Of a stretch of DNA of 64,000 bases, positions 23,401 through 33,142 are shown in pieces. The notes below the pieces were generated by a model. It was not told the DNA's origin, ran no database searches, and worked only from the letters and a program-made list of their open reading frames with translations. This stretch comes from Dama dama (taxonomy: Eukaryota > Chordata > Mammalia > Artiodactyla > Cervidae), in contig NC_083704.1 in NCBI RefSeq assembly GCF_033118175.1, positions 51,982,501 through 52,046,500 on the forward strand. The letters run 5' to 3'. Within the stretch, counting starts at the first letter, position 1; each line of letters opens with the position of its first letter. The position numbers and the translations under genes were made by a program.

Positions 23401-26400
23401 CACGTTTGACTGTGTGGGGAGACAGGGTCCCATGCTGGCGGGGGAGGGGAGGGGCCTTCTTGGAAGGCATGGGCATAGCTTTACCTGTGACATCATCTCC
23501 AGAGACTCCTGGCTTTTTCTCAAAATTCTGGTAGATCCCAACAGTCTCTTGGGCCTCTGATTCCTTCTTTAAAGATCTCTGGAGGAGGAGGTGGGGGTTG
23601 GGGGGGAGGCACCCAGAGGTCATAGCATGGTCAGAACTCCCAACCCAGAGGGAGGACCCCAACCATCCATAACTCCACCCTCAATACCAATGGGGGACAG
23701 CGAGGGGCAGAGCCCAGGACGCCTAGGTGGTGCATGTGCATGTAGACATGTGCAAGAGAGTACACACAGAGACACACATACACACACTTCTAGCACAGAG
23801 ATGCCTTGAAGGTCTGAAAGGCACTGGTTACAAACAAAAAGTTTTGGAAATTGAATCCTACCCACCCAACCACTTAATAGAACCTAGACTTATTTTTTGT
23901 TGTGGTGGTTGTTTTCCTTCACTTGTGATAGATTCTACAATTTTAAAGTTTGTGACATCCTTCAAGCTTCACCCACATACCCAAACACACACACACAAAA
24001 CATAAATATGTAAAGGCTTTAGTTCCAAGAGTTCCAAACTTGCAGTCCTCCAGGTTCACCCTCAGAGCACTGCTTGAATAACTAATATCTTAGGAGAACA
24101 AGCCCACCACTTTCTAATGACCAGACCTTGAAATGGATCTTTCAGAAGTGGGGTCTTAGGTATAAATGCCCCTCACTGCAGTTCACCCCCCAGGAGTGAG
24201 CATGAGCCTGGACTGGTCCCCAACCCCAAGACCCTCTGTCCAAGCTCCCCACAGTGCCTGCCCACCTGGCTAACTTGGTTCAAGGCCTCGGCCAAGAGCT
24301 TCTGGTTGATGCCACAGAGGTTGGCTACTTTCGTCTGGCACTTGTGATGCACGTTCATGCCACAGTCTGTGGTGGGCAGAGAAGCAGACCATCAGGGCTC
24401 TGGCCCAGGCTGGCAGCCAGTAGGGCGGGGAGGGACGGAGGAGAAAGGAGGGCAAGGTCTGCTGGGTTTCCTGCCTTTAGAAAAAGATGTGTCTGAAATT
24501 ATCACCACAAATCTTTTCTTACTTAAAAAATAAAAAACAAATGTCTGGGACAAACTAGAGAAGTCCCTTTTCCTCCAGAGGTCTCTTGCTACAGTGAAGC
24601 TGGAGGTCAGGAGAGAGCCAGTGAGGAGCGTGTTTTAAGCTGCTGAGACAGGCCCCTCCAACTGAGCACCTTCAGCACCATTCTTCTAAGTGACTGGGGC
24701 CAACTTGACTCTAAGCCCCGTTTTATAATGGAAGACATGGAGCTTAGAGCGGTGGGGCCACCTTCTGATGGTCTCACAGCAGTAAAGGGTAGTTGGTTGG
24801 GCCAGTGGGGAGAGGCCAAGAGGCCTCACCCACGTGAGATTCCCCAAGTGAGGCAGCAAAGGCAGCCTTAGCTGGTCATGGTTCCCACCCCTCCCACCCC
24901 CGCCCCCGCCGCATGCACCTGCACACTTTAATCCCTGCTTCACCAGCCCCCAGAGCAGGCTGCCACAGTGGTCACAGAAGGTGGGGCTCATGTAGTTATA
25001 AACCTTGAACCGGTGCGGCATGTCGATGTTGAAACGTTCTTTCTGGAACTGGGATGCAGGGTCACAGGTCAAAGCTCCTGTGCCAACTCCAGCCCCTTCC
25101 TCCCCCCTAACTCTCCCCAACCCAACCCCACACATGGTAGATTTCCCAAGAGGGCCCCATAGGGAATGGGAAATCCAGGGATCCCAGGGGTCAACCCAGG
25201 AGAAGGAAGGATGAAGGAAAACAGGCAGGAAGGGTGAGCTGACAGGGAAGGGGTGGGGACAGCTCAGATCCCCGCCACCCCCCGACCCCTGTCCCGGGCC
25301 CAGCCTCACTATGGTGTCCCGACTGTTGGCTGCAGTGCCTGTACAGCGGCCGATGATCTTGTCGATGCATTTCTTGTGGATGGCAGCATTACATTCTTGA
25401 GGAGGCACAGGCCCAGGAGGGGGACGGGAAGGCCCAGGAAGGGCAGGGTCTGTGAGCTGGCGCCCGCCGGCCCAGTCCTGCCCTCTACACAAAGACACCG
25501 TTCTCCCCGACCACCCACACCCTCACTCCACAGAGGCCTCAGCCCCGGAGCTTGATTTTTCTCTCCTCCCGCCAGTCCCTGTGGGAGGAGCCTGGGAAGG
25601 ATGGGGCAAGGAGGACAGGCTGATCTGGGCTGGGGAGTCCTCAGAGATTAGGGAAGGCTCAAGGAGTCTCGGTGGGCAGGGAGTGGGGCAGAAGGGAAGG
25701 ATGGGGTGGGGCTGGCACTGCGAACTGGAGGCAGGGGAGTCCTTGTTGTGGCCCAGGACGGCACACAGCTCCTAAGCTCTCTCACCCTTTAACCCCGCCT
25801 CCCACACACACACAGATGCACCCCTACACAGAGACCCTCGGGCACACATGCACAGCAGGGGAGGAAGGACAAGACTTCTTACACGGGATGCTTACAGTGC
25901 ACCACTCACACTCAGAACACAGCTTTACGTATTTTATCCCATTTGGTCTTCACAATGACTCTACTATCCCCATTTCACAGATGAAGAAACTGAGGCACAG
26001 AGAGGTTAAGTAACTGTACCTAAGGTCTGACAGCAAGGAAGTGGCAGAGCTGGGGTTCAGACCCAGGCAGGCTGGCTCCAGGTGAGTCTCTGCTCACCAC
26101 CAGTGGCCCACACCACCTCATGCACGCACCGTCATGGTGTGCTGGTTACGCGTGTACCCAGATGCACACAGGTCTAAAGAGGAGCACATGTGTAGCCAGG
26201 GATGCACTGGCAAAGCTCTGATAGCCTCTCGGGGTGGGGGGAAAGAGCCCTGATGTGCAGTGCTGGCAGGTTCTGTGTGTGTACTCCACTGGGGCCCCTT
26301 TCAGGCCACCAATGTGACATCACTGAACACGAAACGCTGGGAAAAGACACTCCAGCTCTGGCACTCACTGATGCAGTTACCGTCCACACACACCCACCCG

Positions 26401-29400
26401 CCTGGAACACCACACACGCAAACACACACACAGGCTTCATGCAGACACACCATCCCAACACAGGGACACAGACTTTGCTGTGAATACATGCAGGCACACA
26501 TGTGCACACACATGCGCATACACACCGGGCCGTGGAGACACTTACGCCTGCACTTGTAGCCTTGCTTGTTGAGACCCCTGAAAGGCAAGTGGCCAGTCTG
26601 GGTGAGTGTGGGAAAGGCCAGGGATGGGGGCCCTCCTTCCCCGCTGCCCCACCCCAGTGGGCACAACCAGTCTCACCAAACAAACTCTCTGCACACGGAG
26701 CAGAACGTGGGCTGCCCAAAGAAGGTGGCGATGAACTCGTGGTTCCTGATATAGTGAATTTTGGCCTGTTTGATAGCTCCACGGCGATTCATCGTTGGGA
26801 ACTTGGCCTCGTCTTCACCCCGCATAGACTGCTTGCAATCTGGGGGCCAGTGAGTAGAGAAGTCAACCCTGGCCCTTGGGAGGGGCCTTACCCTTTCAGT
26901 CCCTCCCGGGGCAGTCCCAGCCAGACCACTGATGGAAGGTGCTTCCCTAAACCTCCATTCTGGCCTCTGAACCTCCATCCCCAGCCCAGGTAGGAAGGGG
27001 CTTACCTACGTCTTCCAGGAAATACTGCACTGACATCAACACCTTGGCCTGGGGTTGCAAGTCCAGCTGCAGGGGTGAGGGTGGGGGAGTCAATGAGGGC
27101 GGGCCTGGGCCAAGCCAGACTCAGAACCCGCCCCCATGGTTGGTCCCTCAAGGCCCAGGGAGTCCTGGGCTCTGGCCGGCCACCTGTCTGCCCAAAGTGG
27201 GCAGGGCCCCACCCCTGAGCCCCGCCCCCACCCTCATCCTGGGGTATTATTACATTTGGGGAAGTGAAAGGATCCAGCCCACACCCAGCTTGGCCACATG
27301 GCCCTGGGAACAGAGTGGGAAGGGAAACTCCCCACCCTCAACCCCGGCCACCCCCTTCACAAGGATCTTAGAATGTAGGTATCCCTCCCCGCCCCCCCAG
27401 ACATACATAGGCACACGCACACTGAAATAGTGCTGGTTCTCTCTGTGGCCAGTCTCCTCACACAGACTGGCTGGTCCTCAGGACAGGACCCTCAGCTTCC
27501 CCAGACCTGGGGCCTGGAGCCCGACTGTGTCCGCTGGGGCACTGGACGGACACGAGGTGTCTCTGCCTGATTATTCAAGACTGGGTGCAGCCCCAGGTCA
27601 ACCTCTGTCCTGGCCAGTTCCTTCACCCCTCACTGGAGGCTGAGCAGAGTCTCCATGGTCACAGGGTCTTTCCTGGGGGGGTGCATCTTGGCTGCAGGAG
27701 CCCACGTGTAACCCCAGGGGGTAGGGATGCTCTGCCAGCATGGGGATCCTGTGGCCACAAGGGACACATGGCCACATGTAGGTGCAAAGTCCAGGTTTGG
27801 GCAGGTGAGTGGCAGGCTATGATCCTGCTCCCCACTCCTTTGCTGTGGAAGATCGTAACTGGTGTTCCCCAGTGCCTGCCTGGCCCTGGAATATCTGCGA
27901 AGATTCCAAACAGAACTGGGAACAATGGGGGCCTCTGGGAAGTGGGGCCTGGGGCCTGGTGTTGGAGCCAGGAGCTGCCCTTTTGGACAGCTTGTGATGT
28001 TTAACTCTGTACATCCTGCCTTTGCAAAATTAAAAGGGAAAAAAATCAGCCACAACACCAGGAGGGCTCTCTTGAGAGCTGCCTGGGGGCCAGGTGCTGC
28101 AGTAAGCCCTTCACCCTCAGCTTTTCATTCCTTCGAACAACCGACCCCAAGGTAGGTCTCTTTAGCAGCTTCTCCTTTTACAGATTCAGAAACGGACTCA
28201 GAGAAGCTAAGGATCTGATGACTCGCAGGACCAGGATTCAAACCCAGGTTGTTGGTGGCTGGAGCCTGGGGTGCCCTTGGCCCTCCCCGCTCCCTTTGCC
28301 CACCCATGTTGTGCGCCTGTGGCTGCGCTCCTCACCCAGAACTCGGCCTTGCCATTGTTCTTCTTGCAGCGCTCGGCCAGCACGGACACACCCACCGTCG
28401 CCTCGGACAGCGGCTCCTCGGCGGCCCGCATCAGCACGACCTGGATGACGCGGCCCTCGTAGACATGGGCGTCGAACGTGGACCTCCACTCGGGGTACAT
28501 GGTGGGTTTCTTCTGCACCAGCGTCTTCCCGCGCTCTGCAGTGGGCCGGCAGGAGAGGTCGGGCAAGGGCCCCTCCGCCCCTCCCTCCCTGACCTCCCTG
28601 TGGCCTTGCATCCTGCGGAATCTGCCTGCTCTCTCCCCGGGGGCCCGGGTCACCATGCCTCAGCCCTCACGACTGTGCTCTGCACGCCTCACCATCTCAC
28701 TCATGATCTATTCCAGAACACAGAAACACTGGCCGTTCCCTGAGGGCGCCCCCACTAGGTTCCACCCTGGGCCTTTGTTCTTGCTATTTCCTTTTCCTGT
28801 GACCCTCTTCCTCCAGCCCCTCTTAGATGTCGCCTTCCCTTATGCATTCACTCAGTGAATACTGTTGTGGGCTCCCACACACCAGCCATGATACTGGACA
28901 TGTCATGTGCCTGTCCTAGAGCCCTAGCTCTAGGCAGAGACATGAATCAGTTCACCCCTCAAGTGAATATTAAATCATAGCTGTGAAAAGACTGAAGAGA
29001 GCAATGTTAGTGGGTCTAGACCTACCCATGGTCAGGTGGCCTGCCCCAGGCCTAAGGGTCAGGGAAGGCATCCTAAAGGAAGGGACAGCTTAGCTGAGAC
29101 CTAAAGGATGAGCCAGGCGAGGACAGAAGCAAGCAGGAATGATGTGAGATGTCTGCTTCTTCCAGGAAGCCCTTCCTGACTGCAGCCTGGGATGGTACCT
29201 CGTCTGGATTTCCCTATCACAAGATTCACTGTCTGGCTCCCCCACCTGACTGTGAGCCCCATGAGGGCAGAGCCTGGTCAACCTTGGAGCATGGCAGTGT
29301 CCTCTGTTCCCAGCACAGGGCCTGGCACAGATGGACACATGGAGCTCCTGCAAGGAGCCCATTGGCAAAACAACCAATGGGGAGGAACCAGAAGCTCTGG

Positions 29401-29763
29401 GCCCCAGAGAAGGTTCCATGTAGTCAGTGCAGGAGGTCCTATAGGCAGTGGGTAGTTTCTACTGTCCTGCACTGCCAGGTGAGCTAGGCAGGGAGATGAG
29501 GACAAGGAAGAGAAGGATCCCTCAAGCGTTCTAGAACAAGATAGTTCCTTCCATTGCCGTTGCCTCCTGGCTCTGAATTCCCTGCCCCACTGGCAATTCC
29601 CTGTTGCCAGTGACTGCAAAATGGGTGGGGTCCAGCCTCCAGCCCTACCTGTGCTGAGAGCCTCCTTCATCTTCACAGCACAGAAGGGCTGGCTTGCCTC
29701 GTCTGCGGCCTTCAGCGAGCCCAGCTCGTAGGAGTTGAAGGAGATGCGCAGGAACGGTGCCAT
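17272..29763 (-). CDS. PRKCD: Protein kinase C delta, complete coding region in 17 exons
   Basis: Diacylglycerol- and phorbol-ester-activated, calcium-independent serine/threonine kinase of the novel PKC group. It acts in the cytosol, at membranes and in the nucleus in apoptosis, B-cell tolerance and stress signalling. Seventeen coding segments, each bounded by AG/GT, join in phase to 2,025 nt (674 residues plus TGA at 17272-17274). Order in the protein: C2-like domain about 1-123; pseudosubstrate around Ala147; C1A His159-Cys208; C1B His231-Cys280; V3 hinge about 281-345; kinase about 347-601 with glycine loop 353-360, Lys376, Glu395, gatekeeper Met425, Asp471, DFG 489-491, activation-loop Thr505 and APE 514-516; tail with turn-motif Ser643 and hydrophobic-motif Ser662. 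The start is the ATG at 29763, eight bases inside its exon. I see no frameshift or stop, so this is a functional gene. Family residue numbers are recalled, not searched. Confidence 0.97.
17765..18060. mobile_element. hAT/MER-type DNA transposon fragment in the last PRKCD intron
   Basis: TTTCATGACATGTGAAAATT, AATAAAGTTTTATTAGTACA, GGCCTGCAAAGCCTACAATA and AAAAGTCTGCCAACTCTGCT match, by recall, a common mammalian non-autonomous hAT-like element. The family name is uncertain. Confidence 0.55.
18095..18213 (-). mobile_element. CHR-2-type SINE, antisense
   Basis: A T-run followed by GGCTGCACCACGAGGCTTGT and ending ATTGGACTACCAGGAAATTC. GAGCCAAT flanks both sides. Confidence 0.8.
18262..18351 (+). 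mobile_element. CHR-2-type SINE, short
   Basis: GGGACTTCTC head with most of the left part missing, then GGTTCAATCCCTGGTTGGGA and a 16-A tail. Confidence 0.75.
19310..19587 (+). mobile_element. CHR-2-type SINE, near full length
   Basis: TGGACTTCCCTGGTGGCGCA to an AAATAAATAAAT tail, flanked on both sides by AGAATGTATGGT (19,299-19,309 and 19,588-19,599). It lies in the last PRKCD intron. Confidence 0.88.
19857..19985 (-). CDS. PRKCD: PRKCD coding exon 16 (end of kinase domain, tail start)
   Basis: A 129-nt exon between GTTGCAG and GTACGT encoding residues 580-622. It includes KRLGVTGNIKIHPFF and the PPFKPKV start of the AGC C-terminal tail. Basic residues 611-623 correspond to the C-terminal nuclear-import segment described for PKC delta. 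Residue 613 is Ala where I recall Arg in other mammals. Confidence 0.96.
20588..20776 (-). CDS. PRKCD: PRKCD coding exon 15 (kinase C-lobe)
   Basis: A 189-nt exon between TGCTCCAG and GTGGGA encoding residues 517-579, in phase 0 at both ends. It has the alpha-F segment VDWWSFGVLLYEM and the acidic GDDEDELFESI stretch, both characteristic of novel PKCs. Confidence 0.97.
20928..21066 (-). CDS. PRKCD: PRKCD coding exon 14 (catalytic loop, DFG, activation loop)
   Basis: A 139-nt exon between CCCCGCAG and GTGAGC covering residues 470-516. It holds the catalytic loop RDLKLDN with Asp471, the metal-binding DFG (489-491), activation-loop Thr505 in ASTFCGTPDY (the PDK1 or autophosphorylation site in the family) and APE at 514-516. 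All catalytic residues are intact. Confidence 0.97.
21829..21891 (-). CDS. PRKCD: PRKCD coding exon 13 (63 nt, alpha-E helix)
   Basis: A 63-nt exon between CATCCAG and GTGCGG. It encodes FYAAEIVCGLQFLHQKGIIY with split codons at both ends. It runs up to the catalytic loop, whose Arg codon is completed in the next exon. Confidence 0.95.
22458..22549 (-). CDS. PRKCD: PRKCD coding exon 12 (kinase hinge, gatekeeper)
   Basis: A 92-nt exon between CACTGCAG and GTACGT covering residues 419-448 plus two bases. It contains the ATP-hinge segment LFFVMEFLNGGDL with gatekeeper Met425. Residue 446 is Ser where I recall Tyr in human (FELYRAT). A second GT with a better donor context lies four bases downstream. 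Confidence 0.95.
22861..23034 (-). CDS. PRKCD: PRKCD coding exon 11 (kinase N-lobe, catalytic Lys376)
   Basis: A 174-nt exon between CCATCAG and GTGCCT covering residues 361-418. It carries the catalytic lysine in FFAIKALKK (Lys376) and the alpha-C glutamate Glu395 in CTMVEKRVL. Both ends are in phase 0. Confidence 0.96.
23201..23298 (-). CDS. PRKCD: PRKCD coding exon 10 (hinge end, glycine-rich loop)
   Basis: A 98-nt exon between TCGGCAG and GTGAGA covering residues 328-360. It begins ETGTYGKIWE, with Tyr332 equivalent to human Tyr334, and ends with the ATP-binding loop LGKGSFGK. It ends in phase 0. Confidence 0.96.
23485..23578 (-). CDS. PRKCD: PRKCD coding exon 9 (V3 hinge)
   Basis: A 94-nt exon, acceptor CTCCAG before AGATCT and donor ACAG/GTAAAG. 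It encodes residues 297-327 and contains Tyr312 in VGIYQNF (human Tyr313 by recall), a Src-family phosphorylation site. This is the most divergent exon: one residue is missing near 306 and the caspase-3 tetrapeptide is replaced (see findings). The reading frame runs on without a stop through the following intron. Confidence 0.94.
24266..24366 (-). CDS. PRKCD: PRKCD coding exon 8 (end of C1B, start of V3 hinge)
   Basis: A 101-nt exon between CACCACAG and GTGGGC covering residues 263-296. It supplies the last C1B ligands Cys264, His269, Cys272 and Cys280, then NQKLLAEALNQVSQ at the start of the hinge. It ends in phase 0. Confidence 0.95.
24919..25048 (-). CDS. PRKCD: PRKCD coding exon 7 (C1B diacylglycerol-binding domain)
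   Basis: A 130-nt exon between ATCCCAG and GTGCAT (residues 220-262 plus one base). It holds most of C1B: His231, Cys244, Cys247 and Cys261, and the MSPTFCDHCGSLLWG segment whose Pro241, Leu250, Trp252 and Leu254 line the phorbol-ester pocket in the family. Residue 262 is Ala where I recall Glu in human. Confidence 0.96.
25310..25395 (-). CDS. PRKCD: PRKCD coding exon 6 (end of C1A)
   Basis: An 86-nt exon, acceptor CTCAAG and donor ATA/GTGAGG. It encodes residues 191-219 and completes C1A with Cys192, His197, Cys200 and Cys208. It ends in phase 0 after Ile219. The acceptor is a weaker AAG, but the frame and conservation are unambiguous. Confidence 0.95.
25910..26075 (-). repeat. MIR SINE, antisense
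   Basis: CCCATTTCACAGATGAAGAA and ACTGAGGCACAGAGAGGTTA match the MIR core in reverse. It lies in a PRKCD intron. Confidence 0.7.
26546..26577 (-). CDS. PRKCD: PRKCD coding exon 5 (32 nt, middle of C1A)
   Basis: A very short 32-nt exon between CCTTTCAG and GTAAGT. It encodes GLNKQGYKCR with split codons at both ends and supplies the C1A zinc ligand Cys189. Its phase fits exactly between the exons on either side. Confidence 0.94.
26677..26839 (-). CDS. PRKCD: PRKCD coding exon 4 (pseudosubstrate and first part of C1A)
   Basis: A 163-nt exon between GCCCCCAG and GTGAGA covering residues 126-180 (both end codons split). It contains the autoinhibitory pseudosubstrate MNRRGAIKQA, with Ala147 where a substrate would have Ser/Thr. 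It also carries the start of C1A: His159, Cys172 and Cys175, which are zinc ligands. Confidence 0.96.
27006..27066 (-). CDS. PRKCD: PRKCD coding exon 3 (residues 106-125, end of C2-like domain)
   Basis: A 61-nt exon between CCCCTGCAG and GTAAGC. It encodes LDLQPQAKVLMSVQYFLEDV and ends one base into the codon for Asp126. It is short and was found by requiring phase continuity between the flanking exons. The reading frame and the conserved VQYFLED segment make the call secure. Confidence 0.94.
28336..28535 (-). CDS. PRKCD: PRKCD coding exon 2 (residues 39-105, C2-like domain)
   Basis: The acceptor CTGCAG lies before AGCGCGGGAAG and the donor TGG/GTGAGG is at 28335. It encodes residues 39-105 and ends in phase 0 after Trp105. 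It contains the KPTMYPEW stretch and the second conserved tyrosine (in AHVYEG), both known tyrosine-phosphorylation positions in PKC delta. This C2-like fold lacks calcium ligands and binds phosphotyrosine or protein partners in the family. Confidence 0.96.
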
Positions 29764-29771
29764 GTTGGGGC
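29649..29771 (-). CDS. PRKCD: PRKCD first coding exon (residues 1-38, start codon)
   Basis: The acceptor reads CACTGCAG before GCCCCAAC and then the ATG at 29763. The donor is GTAGGG at 29648-29643. It encodes residues 1-38, beginning MAPFLRISFN, the first strands of the C2-like domain, and ends one base into codon 39. The N-terminus matches the PKC-delta family start, which fixes the initiator. Only eight untranslated bases lie in this exon, so the rest of the 5'UTR comes from one or more upstream non-coding exons. Confidence 0.96.
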
Positions 29772-30296
29772 CTGCAGTGGGGCTGCGGAGACAGAAGACC
29801 TGAGGCAGGCTGCAGGCACAGCCCGGGGAGGGTGGTCAGGTTCCCACTCCCCTCAGAGCTTCCACATGGTCCTTCAAAGGCACTAGTCCTAGTTACCAAC
29901 ATCAAAACTAAGTTTTACGTAAGACGACATTTGTGACTTCCCTGATGAAACTGGAAGGTGTAACATCAGGCCCACTGGGCAATATCTGGCTGGCACCCCT
30001 GCCAGTTCACTCTAGTTCAAAGCCCTGCTTACACTTCTCTCCAAATCCTACCTGGGCCCTGGAGACATGTGAGCCTGTGACTTCCACCTTATTTATTTGG
30101 AGAGTCAGTCATTCAATGCCTCCTTTAATAGTCAATGGCTAGGCACCTACTATGTGCAGGTACCGAGTACATGTTGGGCTCCAGCACCTCAGTGGCAGCC
30201 AAGATGGGAAGGACAGTACCCCATCCTCCTTGGCCCTGCAGCCCTGCTTGGTTTTCATAGTTTGGTGTTTGCTCTTAACTACCTAGGCAGACAGGG

Positions 30297-30500
30297 CTTC
30301 CCTGATGGCTCAGTGGTAAAGAATCTACCTACAGTGCAGGAAACACAAGTTGATCCCTGGGTCAGAAAGATCCCCTGGAGAAGGAAATGGCAACCCACTC
30401 CAGTATTCTTGCCTGGGAAATCCCATGGACAGAGGAGCCTGGTGAGCTACAGACCATGGAGTCACAAAGAGTCCAACACAACTTAGCGACTGAGCATAGC
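30297..30500 (+). mobile_element. Bov-tA SINE
   Basis: GCTTCCCTGATGGCTCAGTG head, GGAGAAGGAAATGGCAACCC, and an end at AACTTAGCGACTGAGC. It lies in the long PRKCD 5' intron. Confidence 0.87.
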
Positions 30501-33142
30501 ACCCAAGTAGACAACCAGGGTCAAGATGATCACCCCCACTTTCCCTACAGGAAACTGAAATCCTGAGGATGAAGCAGAACCTAAAGCTGGGATTCTACTA
30601 ATTAAGTCCCCATTTCGTCTGGGACCAGGGTAGTGAAAAGCCCCACCCAGATCGGTACGCCTGACACTTCTGAACCCAAGCCCCTTGGGTTCAGGCGTCT
30701 CTCGCCTACCTGGAAAGTTGCCTGCACTCTTAAACTAAATTTTTCCCAAATATAAAACTATTTTAATATTAAACATAATGCTGAATTTGCTTATTATACC
30801 ACACACATTGGCCCCACATGCCCCCATTCCTCACAGTTACTCAAATCAATGGTCATGACAGGTGACCCTGAGGGTCTTTTGGCTTGCCATCGTGGAGGAT
30901 GCTCAGCTGTGCAAGCCCACAGGTGCACACTCATACACCTGCCCAGACACTGGCTCAGGGTCCAGGGTCCGTAGAGGGGAGCTCCACCACCGTGGCTGCA
31001 GGAATGCTCACTCGTGTATATCCACATATACACAGCCTTGCTCCATCCTGAACATAAGATGGCACAGAGGCAGACTAAGACATGTACCCCTATCCCCCCA
31101 CCACACATGCCTGTCTGCATAGGCAACACCACCTTGGCCCCGGGACGTCTCCCCCAGCTCCTCCACATGGCCGCAGAGCAGCAGCCAGGCCCGCTGGGAG
31201 TTCCAAGCCCAGATGAGCTCACAGGAAACTCTGACCTCAGCCTGCAGCCCAGCCCAATGGTCCAGCCAGTCCTCTGAAGCCAGCCACCAGAATACAGAAG
31301 AGGTGCCAGGCAGGGCAGACTCCACCATGTCCCTTGCCCGGGCCTGGCTCCTACTAGAAGGAGTGAGCGTGGGTGTGTGAGCTCACGTCTGAGACCAGCC
31401 GCACTGACCACTTAGCAGGCAGGGAGGGAAAGCCATCTGTGGGCTGCTGCCGCCTCCTCCCTGCGCCCCAAGCACGCATGAGTATGCAAGCTGGTGTTAG
31501 GGGAAGGGGGGGCGGCCATACATGTGGGTGTGACTCCACGGCCATGGAGATGTGTGTGCCTGCGAGGACGTGTGAGTGGGTGGCAGGCAGTGGGTACACA
31601 GTCAGTGTTGCAGTGGACGGTGAGCTGCACAGGCCTGGCTGGGAGTGCATGTCGGAGCCTGGGTGAGGGTCTCAAATTTCTAAGCCAAAGGCTATTGCGC
31701 TCCTCCTGTCACCCTGTGTGGTCTGAGGTTCCGGAAGGATCAGCATGACCTCAACACAGCACACACTTGCCTCGTGTCTGCAACCACATTCCAGGGCCTG
31801 ACCCTCAGCAGACATGGCTCAGCCTCAGGCTTCCCAACAGTCCTGGCGGGGGCACTCTGAGAGTCACCTGGCCCGAGTCTCAGTCACCCCCATCCCCCAG
31901 ATGAGGCACAGTGCCTTACTGGAGGGCTGCTGCATTGATGAGAACTTGTACAGCCAACACCAACCCCACAAGACTCAGGGTGGGGGCCTCTTGCCACTAT
32001 CACCCCTTCTTGCTAATAGCAGCCCTCTTTCCTCTGTGCACCATCCTTCACAGCTTACAAAGTACACTAACATCCTCACCACATCCAGGTCTCCAGGCTC
32101 CTAGTAGCCCGGGAAGACAGTCCTGATAACTGACCCTACCTCTCAGAGAGGAAAACTCAAGTCTCCAAGAATGGAGCTGCTCATCCTGAAGGGGCCAGTG
32201 GGCTCAGCACCTGCAGGCTGGCTCTTCCTCTCCCCATGCACACCCCACTACCCTCAGGGCCCAGTCCAGGTGGCCCATGGGCTCTGGGTCCCCTAGCAGG
32301 AGCCAGCTGTCCACAGGACCACGGCAAAGACAGTTATCAGCCTGCCCTCCAGTTCTGCAGCACTCAGAACAGCTGGTGCTTGCAGTCAGTTAGAAGCCAC
32401 TGGAGGGAAAACCACAACCACAGTGGGCCCTGTCCTGGCCCCAAACCTGCACAGCCCGACCGCAGCGTCATGAGGAAGAGGACCACGGGCTGCCCTGGGG
32501 CTACCTGGCAGTAACCCAGGGTGATGTCACCTAGCCCCAACTACCTAGGACTAAAACTAGAGCACAGGCCCCAGCCAGGTTCCAACACCATCTCCGCCCC
32601 AACCGCACTGTGTGGATCCCCGGAGGAAGAGAGACACTGTAACAAGCAGACATCACCTTCCATCGATCACCATGAGACCCTAAGAGAGGTCTTGGGCCCT
32701 GGCACATGGGGCTCCCTGCACAGCGGAGCTAGAGTCACTCACCCATCTTGCAAAGCATCTGAACACTGGTGGGAAGGCCAGGGGGTGGAGTGATGGCACA
32801 AAAAACAAGGTGAGCCAACTATTTATAGCCCTCATGCAAATTGGCTCAGGTCCACAGGCCCCAGAGGAAGGCCGCCGGCTCAGCTCAACCTCATCCCTGG
32901 TCTGCAGGCCCCCAGAGGCAGCAGGGGGTGGACTCCACACAGGCCTCCATGGGGACCAGCTCCTTGGAGCCAGCCGAAGCCAGCCGAAGCCAGCCAGGCC
33001 CTTCCCGACCACCTGTCTCTACTCTCCTGCTTCTCTAGCCCACAACAGAGGCAGCCCTTTGAAGCAGAGAGCACTGGACTTGGGGTCAAAGGGCCTGGTT
33101 GTGAATCAGTGCCCTCACTTAGAAAAAAAAAGATCATTCTTC

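Larger units (their letters stand above)
17431..29648 (-). other. PRKCD: Introns between PRKCD coding exons
   Basis: Sixteen introns, from 113 nt (20,777-20,927 is 151; 26,578-26,676 is 99) to about 2.4 kb (17,431-19,856). Recognisable SINEs occur only in the last intron. The others carry CA-rich stretches (about 23,735-23,790, 25,800-25,860, 26,390-26,530) and MIR-like pieces near 20,215-20,400, 25,910-26,075 and 28,100-28,250. The 186-nt intron 23,299-23,484 has no stop in the PRKCD frame. I see no nested gene. Confidence 0.7.

Noticed and set aside
23735..23790. CA-rich intron stretches as a repeat array of interest
   Set aside because: Irregular CACACA/GACACA text typical of degenerate microsatellites. 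Nothing indicates an array with spacers.
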